A DNA stretch of 64,000 nt from Lewinellaceae bacterium (GTDB lineage Bacteria; Bacteroidota; Bacteroidia; Chitinophagales; Saprospiraceae): positions 1 through 64,000 of the forward strand of contig JADJWX010000017.1 of NCBI GenBank assembly GCA_016716135.1, read 5' to 3'. The position numbers and the translations under genes are program-made. Shown in pieces: positions 36,028-45,633 of the stretch; position 1 is the stretch's first letter; every line of letters begins with the position of its first letter. A model generated the notes under the pieces. That model did not search any database. It saw nothing but the letters and a program-made list of their open reading frames with translations, and was not told the DNA's origin.

Positions 36028-36546
36028 ATGGAAAATAATTTTTTGCTAACCGACGACCTGCTTTGGGATTATGCCGACGGTTTTCTCGACACGTCGGAAA
36101 ATGTCCGGGTAGAAGCCTACCTGAAGCAGCATCCGGAATGGCAGCGCCGCCTGCAGCACATCCTGGATGAAAAACAAGCACTGGCAACCCTGCCGATGGA
36201 ATCTCCCGACCCGGGTTTTACCGACCGCGTCATGGCGGCCTGGGCCGCCGAACAGGCGCAGGCCCAAAAAGCCAAAGGCAGCAGTGACTGGATTATCCGG
36301 TTCATCGTGCTGGCATTCGGGTTGTTTGTGCTTACTCCGGTGGTCGTGATGCTGATTGCGGCCATGCAGATGGCGCCGTCTGAATTGCCCAGCGTTGCAC
36401 TGCCCGAACTTCCGGCGATCGACTGGATGGCCTGGGTGGACAGCCCGGTTTTGATGTACGGCTTGTTGTTGCTGTTCGTTGTTTCCGGGTTGCGTTTAGC
36501 GGACAAAATCCTGCAACACCAACGGTTGACCCATAAACTGGCCTGA
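36028..36546 (+). CDS. Putative anti-sigma factor, two-helix membrane protein
   Basis: 172 residues. The N-terminal 70 residues resemble an anti-sigma domain (LLWDYADGFLDTSENVRVEA, then LKQHPEWQRRLQ) but lack the HxxxCxxC zinc motif. Two membrane helices follow, about 92-115 and 144-160. Its position directly behind the ECF sigma gene is the main argument for its role. Confidence 0.6.
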   Translation: MENNFLLTDDLLWDYADGFLDTSENVRVEAYLKQHPEWQRRLQHILDEKQALATLPMESPDPGFTDRVMAAWAAEQAQAQKAKGSSDWIIRFIVLAFGLFVLTPVVVMLIAAMQMAPSELPSVALPELPAIDWMAWVDSPVLMYGLLLLFVVSGLRLADKILQHQRLTHKLA

Positions 36547-36590
36547 TAGGCTGCATTATTTCTCTTCCACCGGAACTTGCCTGACAACTC

Positions 36591-37064
36591 ATGGAGCGCG
36601 AAAAAAGACCGAAACATTTCATCCAGCAGCCGGAATTTCCCGGCGGGCCGAAGGAACTAACGAAGTTTATTTATCAAAACCTGCGTTACCCGGCCGCCGC
36701 AGCCGCCGCTAAAATCGAGGGAACTGTTTATATCGAATACGACATCGATTACAAGGGGAATGTGGTAGACACCCGCGTGTTGCAGGGCTTGGGGCATGGC
36801 TGCGATGAAGAAGCATGCCGGGTATTGCGCCTGCTCAAGTTTTCGGTTGGCCGGAACCGCGGCGTGCGGGTGCTGTTTCACAAAAAGGCAAACATCAAGT
36901 TCAAATTACCTGTTCCGGCTAAAACGCCGGCGCCTCCGCAGCCGGGAACTGTCGTGCAGTATACCTACCAGTACACAACGCAAAAGCCCGCCGAACCGGC
37001 CCGGGAGCCGGAAAAGCCCGGCACAACGTACGCCTACACCATTACCTTCGGCGGCAATTCCTGA
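36591..37064 (+). CDS. TonB C-terminal-domain protein without membrane anchor
   Basis: 157 residues. Residues 13-105 form a TonB_C domain: PEFPGGPKELTKFIYQNLRYP, then IEGTVYIEYDIDYKGNVVDT and the G-C-D-E-E-A helix. No N-terminal membrane helix precedes it and no Pro-rich periplasmic spacer, so it is not a normal energy transducer. The Pro-rich tail (PAKTPAPPQPG) is at the C-terminal side instead. It lies 44 bases after the anti-sigma gene and may be a member of the same operon. Confidence 0.7.
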   Translation: MEREKRPKHFIQQPEFPGGPKELTKFIYQNLRYPAAAAAAKIEGTVYIEYDIDYKGNVVDTRVLQGLGHGCDEEACRVLRLLKFSVGRNRGVRVLFHKKANIKFKLPVPAKTPAPPQPGTVVQYTYQYTTQKPAEPAREPEKPGTTYAYTITFGGNS

Positions 37065-37091
37065 AGAGCGCAAAACTCCGCTACAAAAAAC

Positions 37092-37523
37092 CTAGCTGGA
37101 ATGATCCGCCACGATCCGCCACTTCCCACCGATTTTCTTCCAAAGCAGGGTAAAATGCCCGCCGACATCGCCGGCCTTCCGCGTAAGATGCCATTGACCA
37201 ATCACAAAAGCACTCTTTCGGGAAAGGACATCCACCGATAAGATGGTGAATTTCAGTTGGCCCATCGTTTCCTGGTCGGGATACCCTTTTTTGTAATTTG
37301 CCAGTGTTTGTTGCCAGCCGTAAGTGAGGCCGCGGGAGCCGATAAACTTCAGGCTGTCGGATTGCCAGTATCCGGCCATGAATGCTTCCAGGTTACCCTG
37401 GTTCCAGGCTTTTTCCTGGGCGTCCATGATGGCCAGGATGGCGCGTTCGGCCTTGCCCGTTTTTTGGGCGAAGCCCGGGAATTGCAAAAAAAGGAGCAGG
37501 CTGAAAAAGAAAAACTGTTTCAT
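37092..37523 (-). CDS. Secreted NTF2-like (DUF4440) protein
   Basis: 143 residues from the ATG at 37523; the TTG three codons upstream is less likely. A signal peptide (MKQFFFFSLLLFLQFPGFAQ) precedes an NTF2/SnoaL-like fold typical of DUF4440: AILAIMDAQEKAWNQGNLEA, FMAGYWQSDSLKFIG, and the terminal strands GHFTLLWKKIGGKWRIVADH. Many such proteins bind small ligands or act as periplasmic enzymes. It is 19 bases downstream of the lipase-like gene and probably co-transcribed. Confidence 0.8.
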   Translation of the reverse strand: MKQFFFFSLLLFLQFPGFAQKTGKAERAILAIMDAQEKAWNQGNLEAFMAGYWQSDSLKFIGSRGLTYGWQQTLANYKKGYPDQETMGQLKFTILSVDVLSRKSAFVIGQWHLTRKAGDVGGHFTLLWKKIGGKWRIVADHSS

Positions 37524-37542
37524 AATTTTCAAAATCAGTTGG

Positions 37543-38989
37543 TTAGCGCTGAATCACAAGCCGGCTCTGCCGGATTTCCCCGGCGCGCAGGTACCGCAAG
37601 AAGTACAGGCCGTTTTCAAGCGCAGAAACATCAAGCCGGAAATCGCCTTCCGAGACCGACCTGGCATACCGTTGGCGGCCATTTAGGTCAAAAAGTTGCA
37701 GTTGCCCGTCGGCAGGCAGGTTTTTCAAAAAAACAAGTTCGCTCGCCGGGTTGGGCTGTATTTCCAAAGCCAGCAATGCCGGCGTGCGGGTGCCGGTGAA
37801 TACATCGATTTGCCGGTAGCCGAGAAAAAAGAAGGCCGTATTGGTGAGGGCAGGCGTCACGCAGCCGCCGTGATCGGCGGTGGAGTCGACATCAGTGGCG
37901 ACCAGATCAACAGCCCCACGGGCCAGCATCGAGTCGCGGGCAAGCAGGCTGTTCCGAAACGGCACCTGATCGTCGGCCATGCAATAAAAAATGCGCGTCG
38001 GTGCTTCCGGCGCCCAGGCGTACACGTCGTTTGCCCGGAGGGCAACATTGAATGGGTGGTCCGGATCGGTCGTCACATCCTGCACCACGGCGGGCTGCAA
38101 CATGCGGAAAGGTCTGCAGGCGCCTTCATTGGCAATCAGCAGGCTGATCAACTGGCTGTTCAACTGGTTGAGTGTGAGACTGCAATCGGAAAACTGCCCG
38201 ATTTTGGTGGCGTAAGGTTCCAGAAAAACGTCGGAAAGTTGGGTGTACAGGTTTCCGTAAGCGGCCTGGTACGAGACGATGGTGTTGGGCAGATAGGCCG
38301 GATAATAGTACACCGAATCCGACAAAATGAGGTCGCGCATGACTCCGGAAATGCTGTAGGGCCCCGACAAGTGCGCTGCTGCGGTCACGGTGTAGTTGGC
38401 CGACAGGTTCGTTTCTACTTCCCGGTGCAGGGCCATGGCGGCGTGCCCGCCCTGGGAATAGCCGGTGATGAACAGTTGCTCGTTCGTATGCACGCCGTAC
38501 TGGCTGTTGAATGCCGGCAGGGCGGCCAGCATATCAACGGCGACTGAGGCTTCCGTTTCGGCATGCACGTAGGGGTGCACCCCGTCGGAAATGCCGAGGC
38601 CCAGGTAATCGGGCATGAGTGTGGTGAAGCCGAGTCCGGCAAAGAGCAAACCGATGATGCCTTCGCCGTTGGTGAGTATGTTGAATGAGGGGACATCCAG
38701 TTTGGAGCCGGAAGTGCCATGTTGGTAAACCAGGCGGGGGAAAACCTGGGAGTTGTCGTTGGGTACCACAATCAGCCCGGAGACGGTATCGGGTTGGCCT
38801 TGCAGGCCGGTGGTGGTGTAGGAGACCCGGTAGAAGTTAACGTCAAACTGAATAAACGGGATACCGAACTGGGTGGTCAGTTGGGCTTTGGTTCGGGAGC
38901 CAAGCAAGGTGGAACTCACAAGATTCTGGCCGGACAGGGGTGACTGTAGTGTGCAAAAAAATGAGCAGGAGCGTAACGGGTAGTTTCAT
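37543..38989 (-). CDS. Secreted lipase-like alpha/beta hydrolase with T9SS tail, frameshifted start
   Basis: About 481 residues when one base is removed. The body has the secreted-lipase pattern PRLVYQHGTSGSKLDV, MPDYLGLGISDG, a nucleophile elbow ITGYSQGGHAAM, and Asp/His in CMADDQVPF and STADHGGC. Residues past 400 are a type A sorting domain (IQPNPASE, LQLFDLNGRQ, LENGLYFLR) for type IX secretion. As deposited the frame opens only at a GTG at 38919. Removing one T from a seven-base run at 38955-38961 joins it to MKLPVTLLLIF at 38989, a proper signal peptide. This strongly suggests a sequencing error. Confidence 0.8.
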
Positions 38990-39046
38990 GTGTAAACGTG
39001 TTTTTTTTAGAATTGTACTACTAGCGGACGCAATTTACAAGAGATA

Positions 39047-39078
39047 TTGGTCTAATTCCGGGAGGCTCCTTACCTTTG
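39047..39078 (+). promoter_or_regulatory. Promoter upstream of carB
   Basis: TTG at 39047-39049 and TACCTTTG at 39071-39078 with 21 bases between, a good match to the Bacteroidota promoter. Transcription would start near 39085 and leave a leader of about 145 bases before carB. Confidence 0.6.
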
Positions 39079-39121
39079 AGCCCCGAAAATCATGATACCA
39101 AACTACAATGCAGATTTTCGG

Positions 39122-39165
39122 AAATGCTGGATACCGGTCATGCTGCCGGTTTCCAGCATTTTTTT
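39122..39165 (+). terminator. Terminator-like hairpin in the carB leader
   Basis: Arms 39122-39137 (AAATGCTGGATACCGG) and 39146-39161 pair with one mismatch around an eight-base loop and run into seven T (39159-39165). It is the only hairpin-plus-T-tract between the promoter and carB, so it could act as an attenuator, or end a separate small RNA of about 80 bases. Confidence 0.55.
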
Positions 39166-39179
39166 ATACACTACATTTT

Positions 39180-39212
39180 AGTCGTCCTGCGGCTCGAAGC
39201 CGCAGGACGACT
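39180..39212. repeat. GTCGTCCTGCGGCT palindrome before carB
   Basis: Perfect 15-base arms (39180-39194 and 39198-39212) with loop CGA, ending 19 bases before the carB ATG. It is related in layout to the CGTCCTACGACTT palindrome at 63864-63896. In the transcript it would be a strong hairpin just upstream of the ribosome site. Confidence 0.65.
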
Positions 39213-39231
39213 GCATTAATACCACCGTTTT

Positions 39232-42070
39232 ATGCCAAAAGACAAGTCCATCAAGTCCATTCTGATTATCGGCTCCGGCCCCATCATCATCGGGCAGGCC
39301 TGCGAATTTGACTATTCCGGCTCCCAGGCCAGCCGCTCGCTGCGGGAGGAGGGCATTCAGGTTGCGCTGATCAACTCGAACCCAGCCACCATCATGACCG
39401 ACCCGGTGACCGCCGACTTCATTTACCTCCGTCCGCTGACGCCGGAGAGTATCGAGCGGGTAATCCAGGAGCATCAGGAAAACCCCGATCTGCCGACCTT
39501 GGATGCCGTGCTCCCGACAATGGGTGGCCAAACCGCACTTAACCTGGCGATTGAATGCGAAAAACTGGGCATCTGGGAAAAATACAACATGCGCATGATC
39601 GGTGTGGATACGGATGCCATTGAAACCACCGAAAACCGGGAGGCCTTCCGGAAACTGATGATCTCCATCGGGATCGACGTGGCGCCCTCGATTATTGCCA
39701 ACTCTTACCTGGAAGGAAAAGAAGCCGCACAAAAAATTGGTTTTCCGCTGGTTATCCGGCCATCCTACACCCTTGGGGGCTGGGGCGGCGGCTTCGTGAT
39801 GGTGGAAGATGAGTTTGACGAAGCACTCAAACGCGGACTCGATGCCTCGCCCTCGCACGAAGTACTGGTGGAAAAAGCCGTGCTGGGCTGGAAGGAATTT
39901 GAACTGGAATTGCTGCGGGACAAAAACGACAATGTCGTCATCATCTGTACTGTGGAAAACCTCGACCCGATGGGCATCCACACCGGCGACAGCATTACCA
40001 TCGCGCCGGCAATGACCCTTTCGGACACGGCCTACCAGCGCATGCGCGACCAGGCCATCCAGATCATGCGGGCGTTGGGCGAGTTTGCCGGAGGCTGCAA
40101 CGTGCAGTTTGCCCAAAACCCGGAAACGGAAAAATTAATCGCCATTGAGGTAAACCCCCGGGTGTCGCGTTCTTCGGCGCTGGCTTCCAAGGCGACAGGT
40201 TACCCAATCGCCAAAATCGCAGCCAAACTTGCCATCGGCTACACACTCGACGAGCTGAAAAACCAGATCACCAAAACGACCAGTGCCTACTTCGAGCCTA
40301 CGCTCGACTATGTGATCGTAAAAATGCCGCGCTGGAATTTCGAGAAATTTCACGGCGCCGACCACCGGCTTGGCTTGCAAATGAAATCTGTAGGCGAGGT
40401 TATGGCCATCGGACGCAGTTTCAACGAAGCCCTGCAAAAAGCCTGTCAGAGCCAGGAAAACAACCGTAACGGCCTCGGCGCCGACAAAAAGGAATGGATG
40501 CGCACCGAGGATATCCTTGAACGCCTGGAAAAAGTGTACGACGACCGGATATACCGGGTCAAGGACGCACTGCGGTTGGGTATCCCGTCGCGGACGGTGC
40601 AAAAAATGACCGGGATCGACAATTGGTTTATCGACCAGATCAAAGACCTGGTGAAAATGGAAGACCGGCTCCTGCGCTTCAACGTGGCGGAGGATATTTT
40701 GCCCGACTTTTTTATGGAGCTCAAGAAAAACGGCTACTCCGATGCCCAGATCGCCTGGATGCTCCGGATCACGGAAAAAGAAGTGACTGCCCAACGGAAA
40801 AAACTGGGTATCCGGCGCGTGTACAAAATGGTGGATACCTGTGCCGCGGAGTTTGAGTCGAAAACCAATTATTTCTACTCCACTTTCGACGACAAAAACG
40901 AAAGCATCCGCACGGATAAAAAGAAAATTGTGGTGTTGGGTTCCGGGCCCAACCGTATCGGTCAGGGTATTGAGTTCGACTACTGCTGCGTGCACGGCGT
41001 GCTGGCGGCCAAGGAAGTGGGTTATGAGACCATCATGGTCAACTGCAACCCGGAAACCGTTTCCACTGATTATGACCTGGCCGACAAACTGTACTTCGAG
41101 CCGGTGTATTGGGAGCACCTGGAAGAAATTCTGGAGCATGAACAACCCGACGGCGTGATCGTCCAAGCTCGGTGGCCAAACAGCCCTGAAACTCGCCGAA
41201 GACCTGCACAAAAACGGCTGGAACATCATCGGCACTTCCTACGACGACATGGATATTGCCGAAGACCGCGGCCGTTTTTCCGACATGCTCAAGGAACTCG
41301 GCATTCCGTATCCGAAATACGGCGTTGCCCGCGATGTCGATGAGGCGCTTGGTGTGGCCGCCAAAATCCCCTACCCGCTGCTGGTGCGTCCGTCCTACGT
41401 GTTGGGCGGCCAGCGTATGAAAATTGTGATCAACGACCACGAACTGGAGCGCCATGTGCTCAGTATTTTCAAACACATGCCCGACAATCGTGTGCTGATC
41501 GACCAGTTTCTGGAGCGCGCTCAGGAAGCCGAGATCGACGCCATTTTCGATGGCGATGAAATCCACATCATGGGCATCATGGAGCACATCGAGCCGGCCG
41601 GTATTCACTCCGGCGATTCCTCGGCAGTGCTACCCACCTTTTCCTTGTCGGAAAAAGCAATTGCCACGATGTCGGAATATGCCGACCGTATTGCCCGGGC
41701 ATTGAATATTCGCGGCCTCATCAATATCCAGTTTGCAATTAAAGACGATGCGGTGTACGTCATCGAAGCCAACCCGCGCGCTTCCCGGACCACGCCGTTC
41801 ATCGCAAAAGCGTACGGGGTGCCTTACCTCAACATTGCCACCAAGGTGATGCTCGGCACGCACAAGCTGAAGGATTTCAAAATGGAGAAAAAACTGGACG
41901 GCTACGCCATAAAAATTCCGGTGTTTTCCTTTGAAAAATTCCCGAAAGTGGACAAACGCCTTGGCCCGGAAATGAAATCGACCGGGGAAGCGATTTACTT
42001 TATCAAGGATTTGAAAGACCCGTATTTCCGGGAGTTGGAGCGGAACCGGAGTATGTATTTGTATAATTAA
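39232..42070 (+). CDS. carB: Carbamoyl phosphate synthase large subunit, one frameshift
   Basis: About 945 residues after removing one base. It holds two ATP-grasp halves: the first with SGPIIIGQACEFDYSGSQA, TMGGQTALNLA and NPRVSRSSALASKATGYP; the second with GSGPNRIGQGIEFDYCCVH, RPSYVLGGQRM and ANPRASRTTPF. The frame shifts near 41162-41168 (VQ-LGGQTALKLAEDL would result from deleting one A or G), so an error is likely. It ends at LERNRSMYLYN and lacks the C-terminal allosteric (MGS-like) domain of E. coli CarB, as seems usual in Bacteroidota. It makes carbamoyl phosphate for pyrimidines and arginine, and also the HypF substrate. carA is not adjacent. Confidence 0.93.
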
Positions 42071-43061
42071 ATGGCTTATTTTGTTTGGAAATTGAGGCGA
42101 TATGAGCGGCCGAACACAAAACCCCTAAAAAAAAAATTTTAAATAAACACCCATTCTTTTTGTGGTGGTGGGCCCCTCAATTTTTTTTTGAAGGGCGAGG
42201 GGGGCGGCGGAGAATTTGGGGGGGGGCGCGTTTTTCGGGGGGGGAGGGGGGTTTGCCCGGGGGGGAGTCAGGCCCCCGTTATTTTTTAATCCGGTATATT
42301 TCAAATAATTAAAAATTTAAGAATTTTAACTGTGGAAATAAATGCAAATAAATAGGAGAAGGAAACCAACCCCCAAGCAACCCCGATTGCAAGTTTGGTT
42401 TTTTTTTTTCTTTTTAGACTATTTACCAAAAAAGAAAAACCAAAATAGGTCGGAAGGTGCTTTAACATCGAATGGGCGAACCCGGAGGTGGGGGCGAAAC
42501 GAGTAATTGCCCAGACTACAAATTAAAAAAATTTTAAAGGATAAGGGAAATTTAAAAAAATTAATTGTTCCCGGGAGGCGGAAAGGGCAAAGTTCCCTCC
42601 TCTCGGGGGGAGTTTTTGTAAACTTTAGCAATTGGGGGAATCCCGGGGCGCGAACCTTTTAAATTAGTATTTAGACAACGGGGGGGGGGGGGGATCCGGC
42701 AGGAAGGGAGGCGGTCCGGGGGGACCCCCGCCGGCTTTCTCCCCGCCCCCCCCCCCGCCTCTTTCCCCCCCCCCCCCCCCCCCCCCCCCCACCCCGGGGT
42801 TGTTGTTGGGGGGCGGGGGCCCGCCCCCCGCCCCGGCCCCGTTGCGCGCACCCCCGGCGAGGGAACACCCCCCCCCCAACCACACCCCCTATTTCACCCA
42901 CATCGGAAAGGGGGTGCGGGGCAGCGGGGAGGGGGGGGGCGGGGGCCGCCCGCCCGGGGGGGGGGGGGGGGGGAGCGGGGGGGAGGGGGGGGGCCAAGCC
43001 CGCCGGGGGGGGGGCCCCGGGGGGGGGGGGGGGGGGTGGTGTTCTATTTTGATAACACCCC
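42071..43061. other. Degenerate low-complexity block, probable assembly artefact
   Basis: Right after the carB stop the sequence decays. First come AT-rich stretches with many short homopolymers, then long runs of G and C: about 13 G near 42680-42693, more than 25 C at about 42764-42790, and G-runs at about 42957-42973 and 43018-43036. No frame is credible; apparent frames give only Gly/Pro/Arg repeats. Normal coding sequence resumes at the tonB stop. It looks like a low-quality or gap-bridged part of an assembly rather than biology. Any gene once located here cannot be recovered. Confidence 0.8.
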
Positions 43062-43895
43062 TTACTCCAGCCGAAACCGCACCGGCAACGTAAACCGCAC
43101 TTTCACCGGATGGCCATTGGCCTCGCCGGGAATCCATTTCGGCATATTTTCAACTACGCGCAGGGCTTCTTTGCCGCAGCCTCCGCCAATGTCCTTCAAA
43201 ACGTGCACCTCACGTACGCGGCCGCCTTTGTCAACCACAAAGGAAAGTGCCACCATGCCCTGGATGTTGTTTTCGCGCGCCAGCGGCGGGTACTTGATGT
43301 TGTCAGCCAGATATTTAAGCAATTCTGCCTCTCCGCCGGGAAAACCCGGCGGCTTGTGGATGTCGAACATTTCGTAAACCCGGTCTTCCACGGGTGCTTT
43401 GGGCGGTTCCACATAGTCGAGTTCTATTGGGTTATCGATAATACCTGGCGGGGCCTCGTCGTTGCCTTTTTCCGTTTTTTTACCGACGTCGGCCTTTGTA
43501 TCTACTAAATCTTCCACAGTGGGTACATCCGGATCTTCCGCTTCGGCGTCGCGGACTACAACCGGCGGAACATACTGCATGGTTGAGCGGGTAGGCGGTA
43601 GGGGTGTTGGCGCAGGTGGCGGTGGCGGCGGCGGTGGATTGTCCGGGTCAATGTCTGGTGGCGGCCCTGGTTCATAAATCGGCGTTGAAGTGACTTCAAC
43701 TGTTCTGTCGACAAACTTTGAAGACAGGTACGGGATGGAGAAAAACAAAAAGATCAGGGTGAATCCGTAGGCCATTGCGCGGCCGATGGCTTGAGGGTAT
43801 TGCCTGCGGAGTTCGTAGGCGCCATAGGCCTGATTTCGGTTGGCAAAAACAATGCTGAGCATGTCGCTGTAAGAGATTTCTGGTTGGAATTTCAT
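43062..43895 (-). CDS. tonB: Energy transducer TonB, second module
   Basis: 277 residues. A cytoplasmic start typical of Bacteroidota TonB (SYSDMLSIVFANRNQAYGAY), a membrane helix near 40-58, a Pro-rich periplasmic spacer (DNPPPPPPPPAPTPLPPT), and a TonB_C domain from about 185 with GFPGGEAELLKYLADNIKYP and DIGGGCGKEA. It transmits the proton motive force to outer-membrane receptors. It lies 95 bases behind its own exbD copy. About 60 percent of the sequence, including the order of motifs, is shared with the tonB at 44743-45585. Its 3' end abuts the corrupted block. Confidence 0.93.
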   Translation of the reverse strand: MKFQPEISYSDMLSIVFANRNQAYGAYELRRQYPQAIGRAMAYGFTLIFLFFSIPYLSSKFVDRTVEVTSTPIYEPGPPPDIDPDNPPPPPPPPAPTPLPPTRSTMQYVPPVVVRDAEAEDPDVPTVEDLVDTKADVGKKTEKGNDEAPPGIIDNPIELDYVEPPKAPVEDRVYEMFDIHKPPGFPGGEAELLKYLADNIKYPPLARENNIQGMVALSFVVDKGGRVREVHVLKDIGGGCGKEALRVVENMPKWIPGEANGHPVKVRFTLPVRFRLE

Positions 43896-43990
43896 AGTGA
43901 TAAATTTTAAAAGTGAAATAAATAGCCGGCCTGCACCTGCTGCATGCAGATGTAGATTTGATGTAGAACCGGAAGTGAAAAATGGATTAG

Positions 43991-44584
43991 TTACCGGGCC
44001 GCCGCTTGTTGTTTCGGTTCAAAAGATAACCCGGCGGCGGGGTGTTGAATGAAAGCCAACTCCTGCTCGGAAATATCCATCAGGACATAATACGCCACAC
44101 CGCAAATGTTCATTTCGTCGAGGGCATCGACGACGTTTTTATAACTGGCTTCCCGGGTTGGTTTGATCAGGACGGTTAGTTTGGAAACGGACTTTACCAG
44201 GCCGGGCTGTTTTGGGTCGGGTCTATCTGACGGTGGCCATTGGGCGTCTACGCGTTTTTTCTTATTCAGAATGATCCTCCGCAGGCCTTCGGCAGCGTAA
44301 CTGGTAGTGTCGAGCCTTGGTTGTGTGATACCTTCATAGTAGAATACCTGGTTGCGATTACCAAGTAGCAAGGTCAATACTTGCGATTCTTTTCGAAAAT
44401 CGGGTAATTCCGGCGTATCCTTTTCCGGTATTACCAGAGGCATCACATTTGGTTTAACCAGTGCGGTGGTCAGCATAAAAAAAGTAATGAGCAGGAAGGC
44501 CAGGTCTACCATCGGAGTAAGGTCGACCCTGGCTTTTGAATGGTTCGTGTTGCTGCGTCGGCTGGTGGTTTTGAACTCGGCCAT
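43991..44584 (-). CDS. exbD: Biopolymer transporter ExbD, second module
   Basis: 197 residues from the ATG at 44584 (MAEFKTTSRRSNTNHSK); the longer frame up to 44707 crosses the terminator and is rejected. A single helix carries the proton-binding Asp in VDLTPMVDLAFLLITFFMLT. The periplasmic half contains VLTLLLGNRNQVFYYEG and SKLTVLIKPTREASYKNVVDALDEM. It is closely related to the exbD at 45634-46257 and is followed by its own tonB. Confidence 0.93.
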   Translation of the reverse strand: MAEFKTTSRRSNTNHSKARVDLTPMVDLAFLLITFFMLTTALVKPNVMPLVIPEKDTPELPDFRKESQVLTLLLGNRNQVFYYEGITQPRLDTTSYAAEGLRRIILNKKKRVDAQWPPSDRPDPKQPGLVKSVSKLTVLIKPTREASYKNVVDALDEMNICGVAYYVLMDISEQELAFIQHPAAGLSFEPKQQAAAR

Positions 44585-44675
44585 GGCTTTGTTTTTGAAG
44601 TGCTGTACTTCTTTAAAGATGCAAGTCTGGCCGGTCATGGCGTGCGGCAACCCGTTGTTTTTCAATTTTTTACAC

Positions 44676-44714
44676 AAAAAAAAGCGCGCTGTTGAAATGT
44701 TCAACAACGCGCTT
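44676..44714 (-). terminator. Intrinsic terminator between the two tonB modules
   Basis: On the minus strand AAGCGCGTTGTTGA and TCAACAGCGCGCTT form a 14-base stem with one G-T pair and a five-base loop, directly followed by eight T. It ends the exbB-exbD-exbD-tonB transcript 29 bases after tonB and separates it from the second exbD-tonB pair. Confidence 0.8.
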
Positions 44715-44742
44715 GGAATATTCTAAATGACAGCGTGAAAAA

Positions 44743-45585
44743 TCACTCCAATCTGAACCGGACCGGCAGGGTAAACCGCACCTTTACCGGGTTGCCGTTT
44801 GCTTCGCCGGGAATCCATTTCGGCATGGTTTCCACAACGCGCACGGCTTCTTTACCACAGCCACCACCAATATCCTTCACGATATTCACATCGCGCACTT
44901 TGCCGTCTTTACCGACGACGAAGGTCAGGGCCACAACCCCCTGGATATTGTTTTCGCGTGCCAGCGGCGGATATTTGATATTTTCTGCCAGGTATTTCAG
45001 CAGTTCACCTTCGCCACCGGGAAAACTCGGCGGTTTTTGAATATCAAACATTTCATAGGTCTTGTCTTCGACCGGCGCTTTGGGCGCTTCCACGACAGCG
45101 AGTTCCGATGGGTTCTCATCGATCGAGGGCGGCGCTTCATCATTGCCTTTTTTGGTCTCGGCGCCAACATCCGCTTTAGTTTCGATAACCTCCTCAACGG
45201 TCGGTGGTTCTTCATCGGCAACCTCCTCGTCTTTTTTAACGATCGGAGGCACAAATTGCACCGTTGATCGTGTAGGCGGCGGCGGTGTAGGCGGCGGCGG
45301 TGGCGGTGGTGGCGGCGGGTTATTCGGATCGATATCCGGTGGCGGCCCCAGTTCAGCTACCACGTCGATCGGTTTTTCATCTTTTTTGAAAGCCCCGGAT
45401 ACTTTTGATGTAATGTAGGGAATTGCAAAAAAGAGAATGATCAACGCTAAGCCATATCCCAACGCCCGACCCATAAACTGAGGATATGCACGCCGGAGTT
45501 GATAGGCGCCATATTCTTTATTCCGGTCGGCGAAGATGATATCCAGCATATCCCTGTAAGCGGGTGTGCCTTTTGCTTCAGCCAT
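44743..45585 (-). CDS. tonB: Energy transducer TonB, first module
   Basis: 280 residues. Cytoplasmic start with AYRDMLDIIFADRNKEYGAY, a membrane helix near 40-58, then DIDPNNPPPPPPPPPPTPPP and an acidic spacer. The TonB_C domain begins near 188 (SFPGGEGELLKYLAENIKYP) and ends KVRFTLPVRFRLE, identical over its last 13 residues to the other copy. It completes an exbB-exbD-exbD-tonB operon and is followed by an intrinsic terminator. Confidence 0.95.
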   Translation of the reverse strand: MAEAKGTPAYRDMLDIIFADRNKEYGAYQLRRAYPQFMGRALGYGLALIILFFAIPYITSKVSGAFKKDEKPIDVVAELGPPPDIDPNNPPPPPPPPPPTPPPPTRSTVQFVPPIVKKDEEVADEEPPTVEEVIETKADVGAETKKGNDEAPPSIDENPSELAVVEAPKAPVEDKTYEMFDIQKPPSFPGGEGELLKYLAENIKYPPLARENNIQGVVALTFVVGKDGKVRDVNIVKDIGGGCGKEAVRVVETMPKWIPGEANGNPVKVRFTLPVRFRLE

Positions 45586-45633
45586 AATTTCTGTTTTTTT
45601 AATTGTGACGTTAAACGGGTTGTCAAATTTGCA

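Noticed and set aside
42560..43137. Several open frames of 80-110 codons rich in Pro, Gly and Arg on both strands.
   Set aside because: They arise from poly-G and poly-C runs in the corrupted block and have no domain, no start context and mutual overlap.
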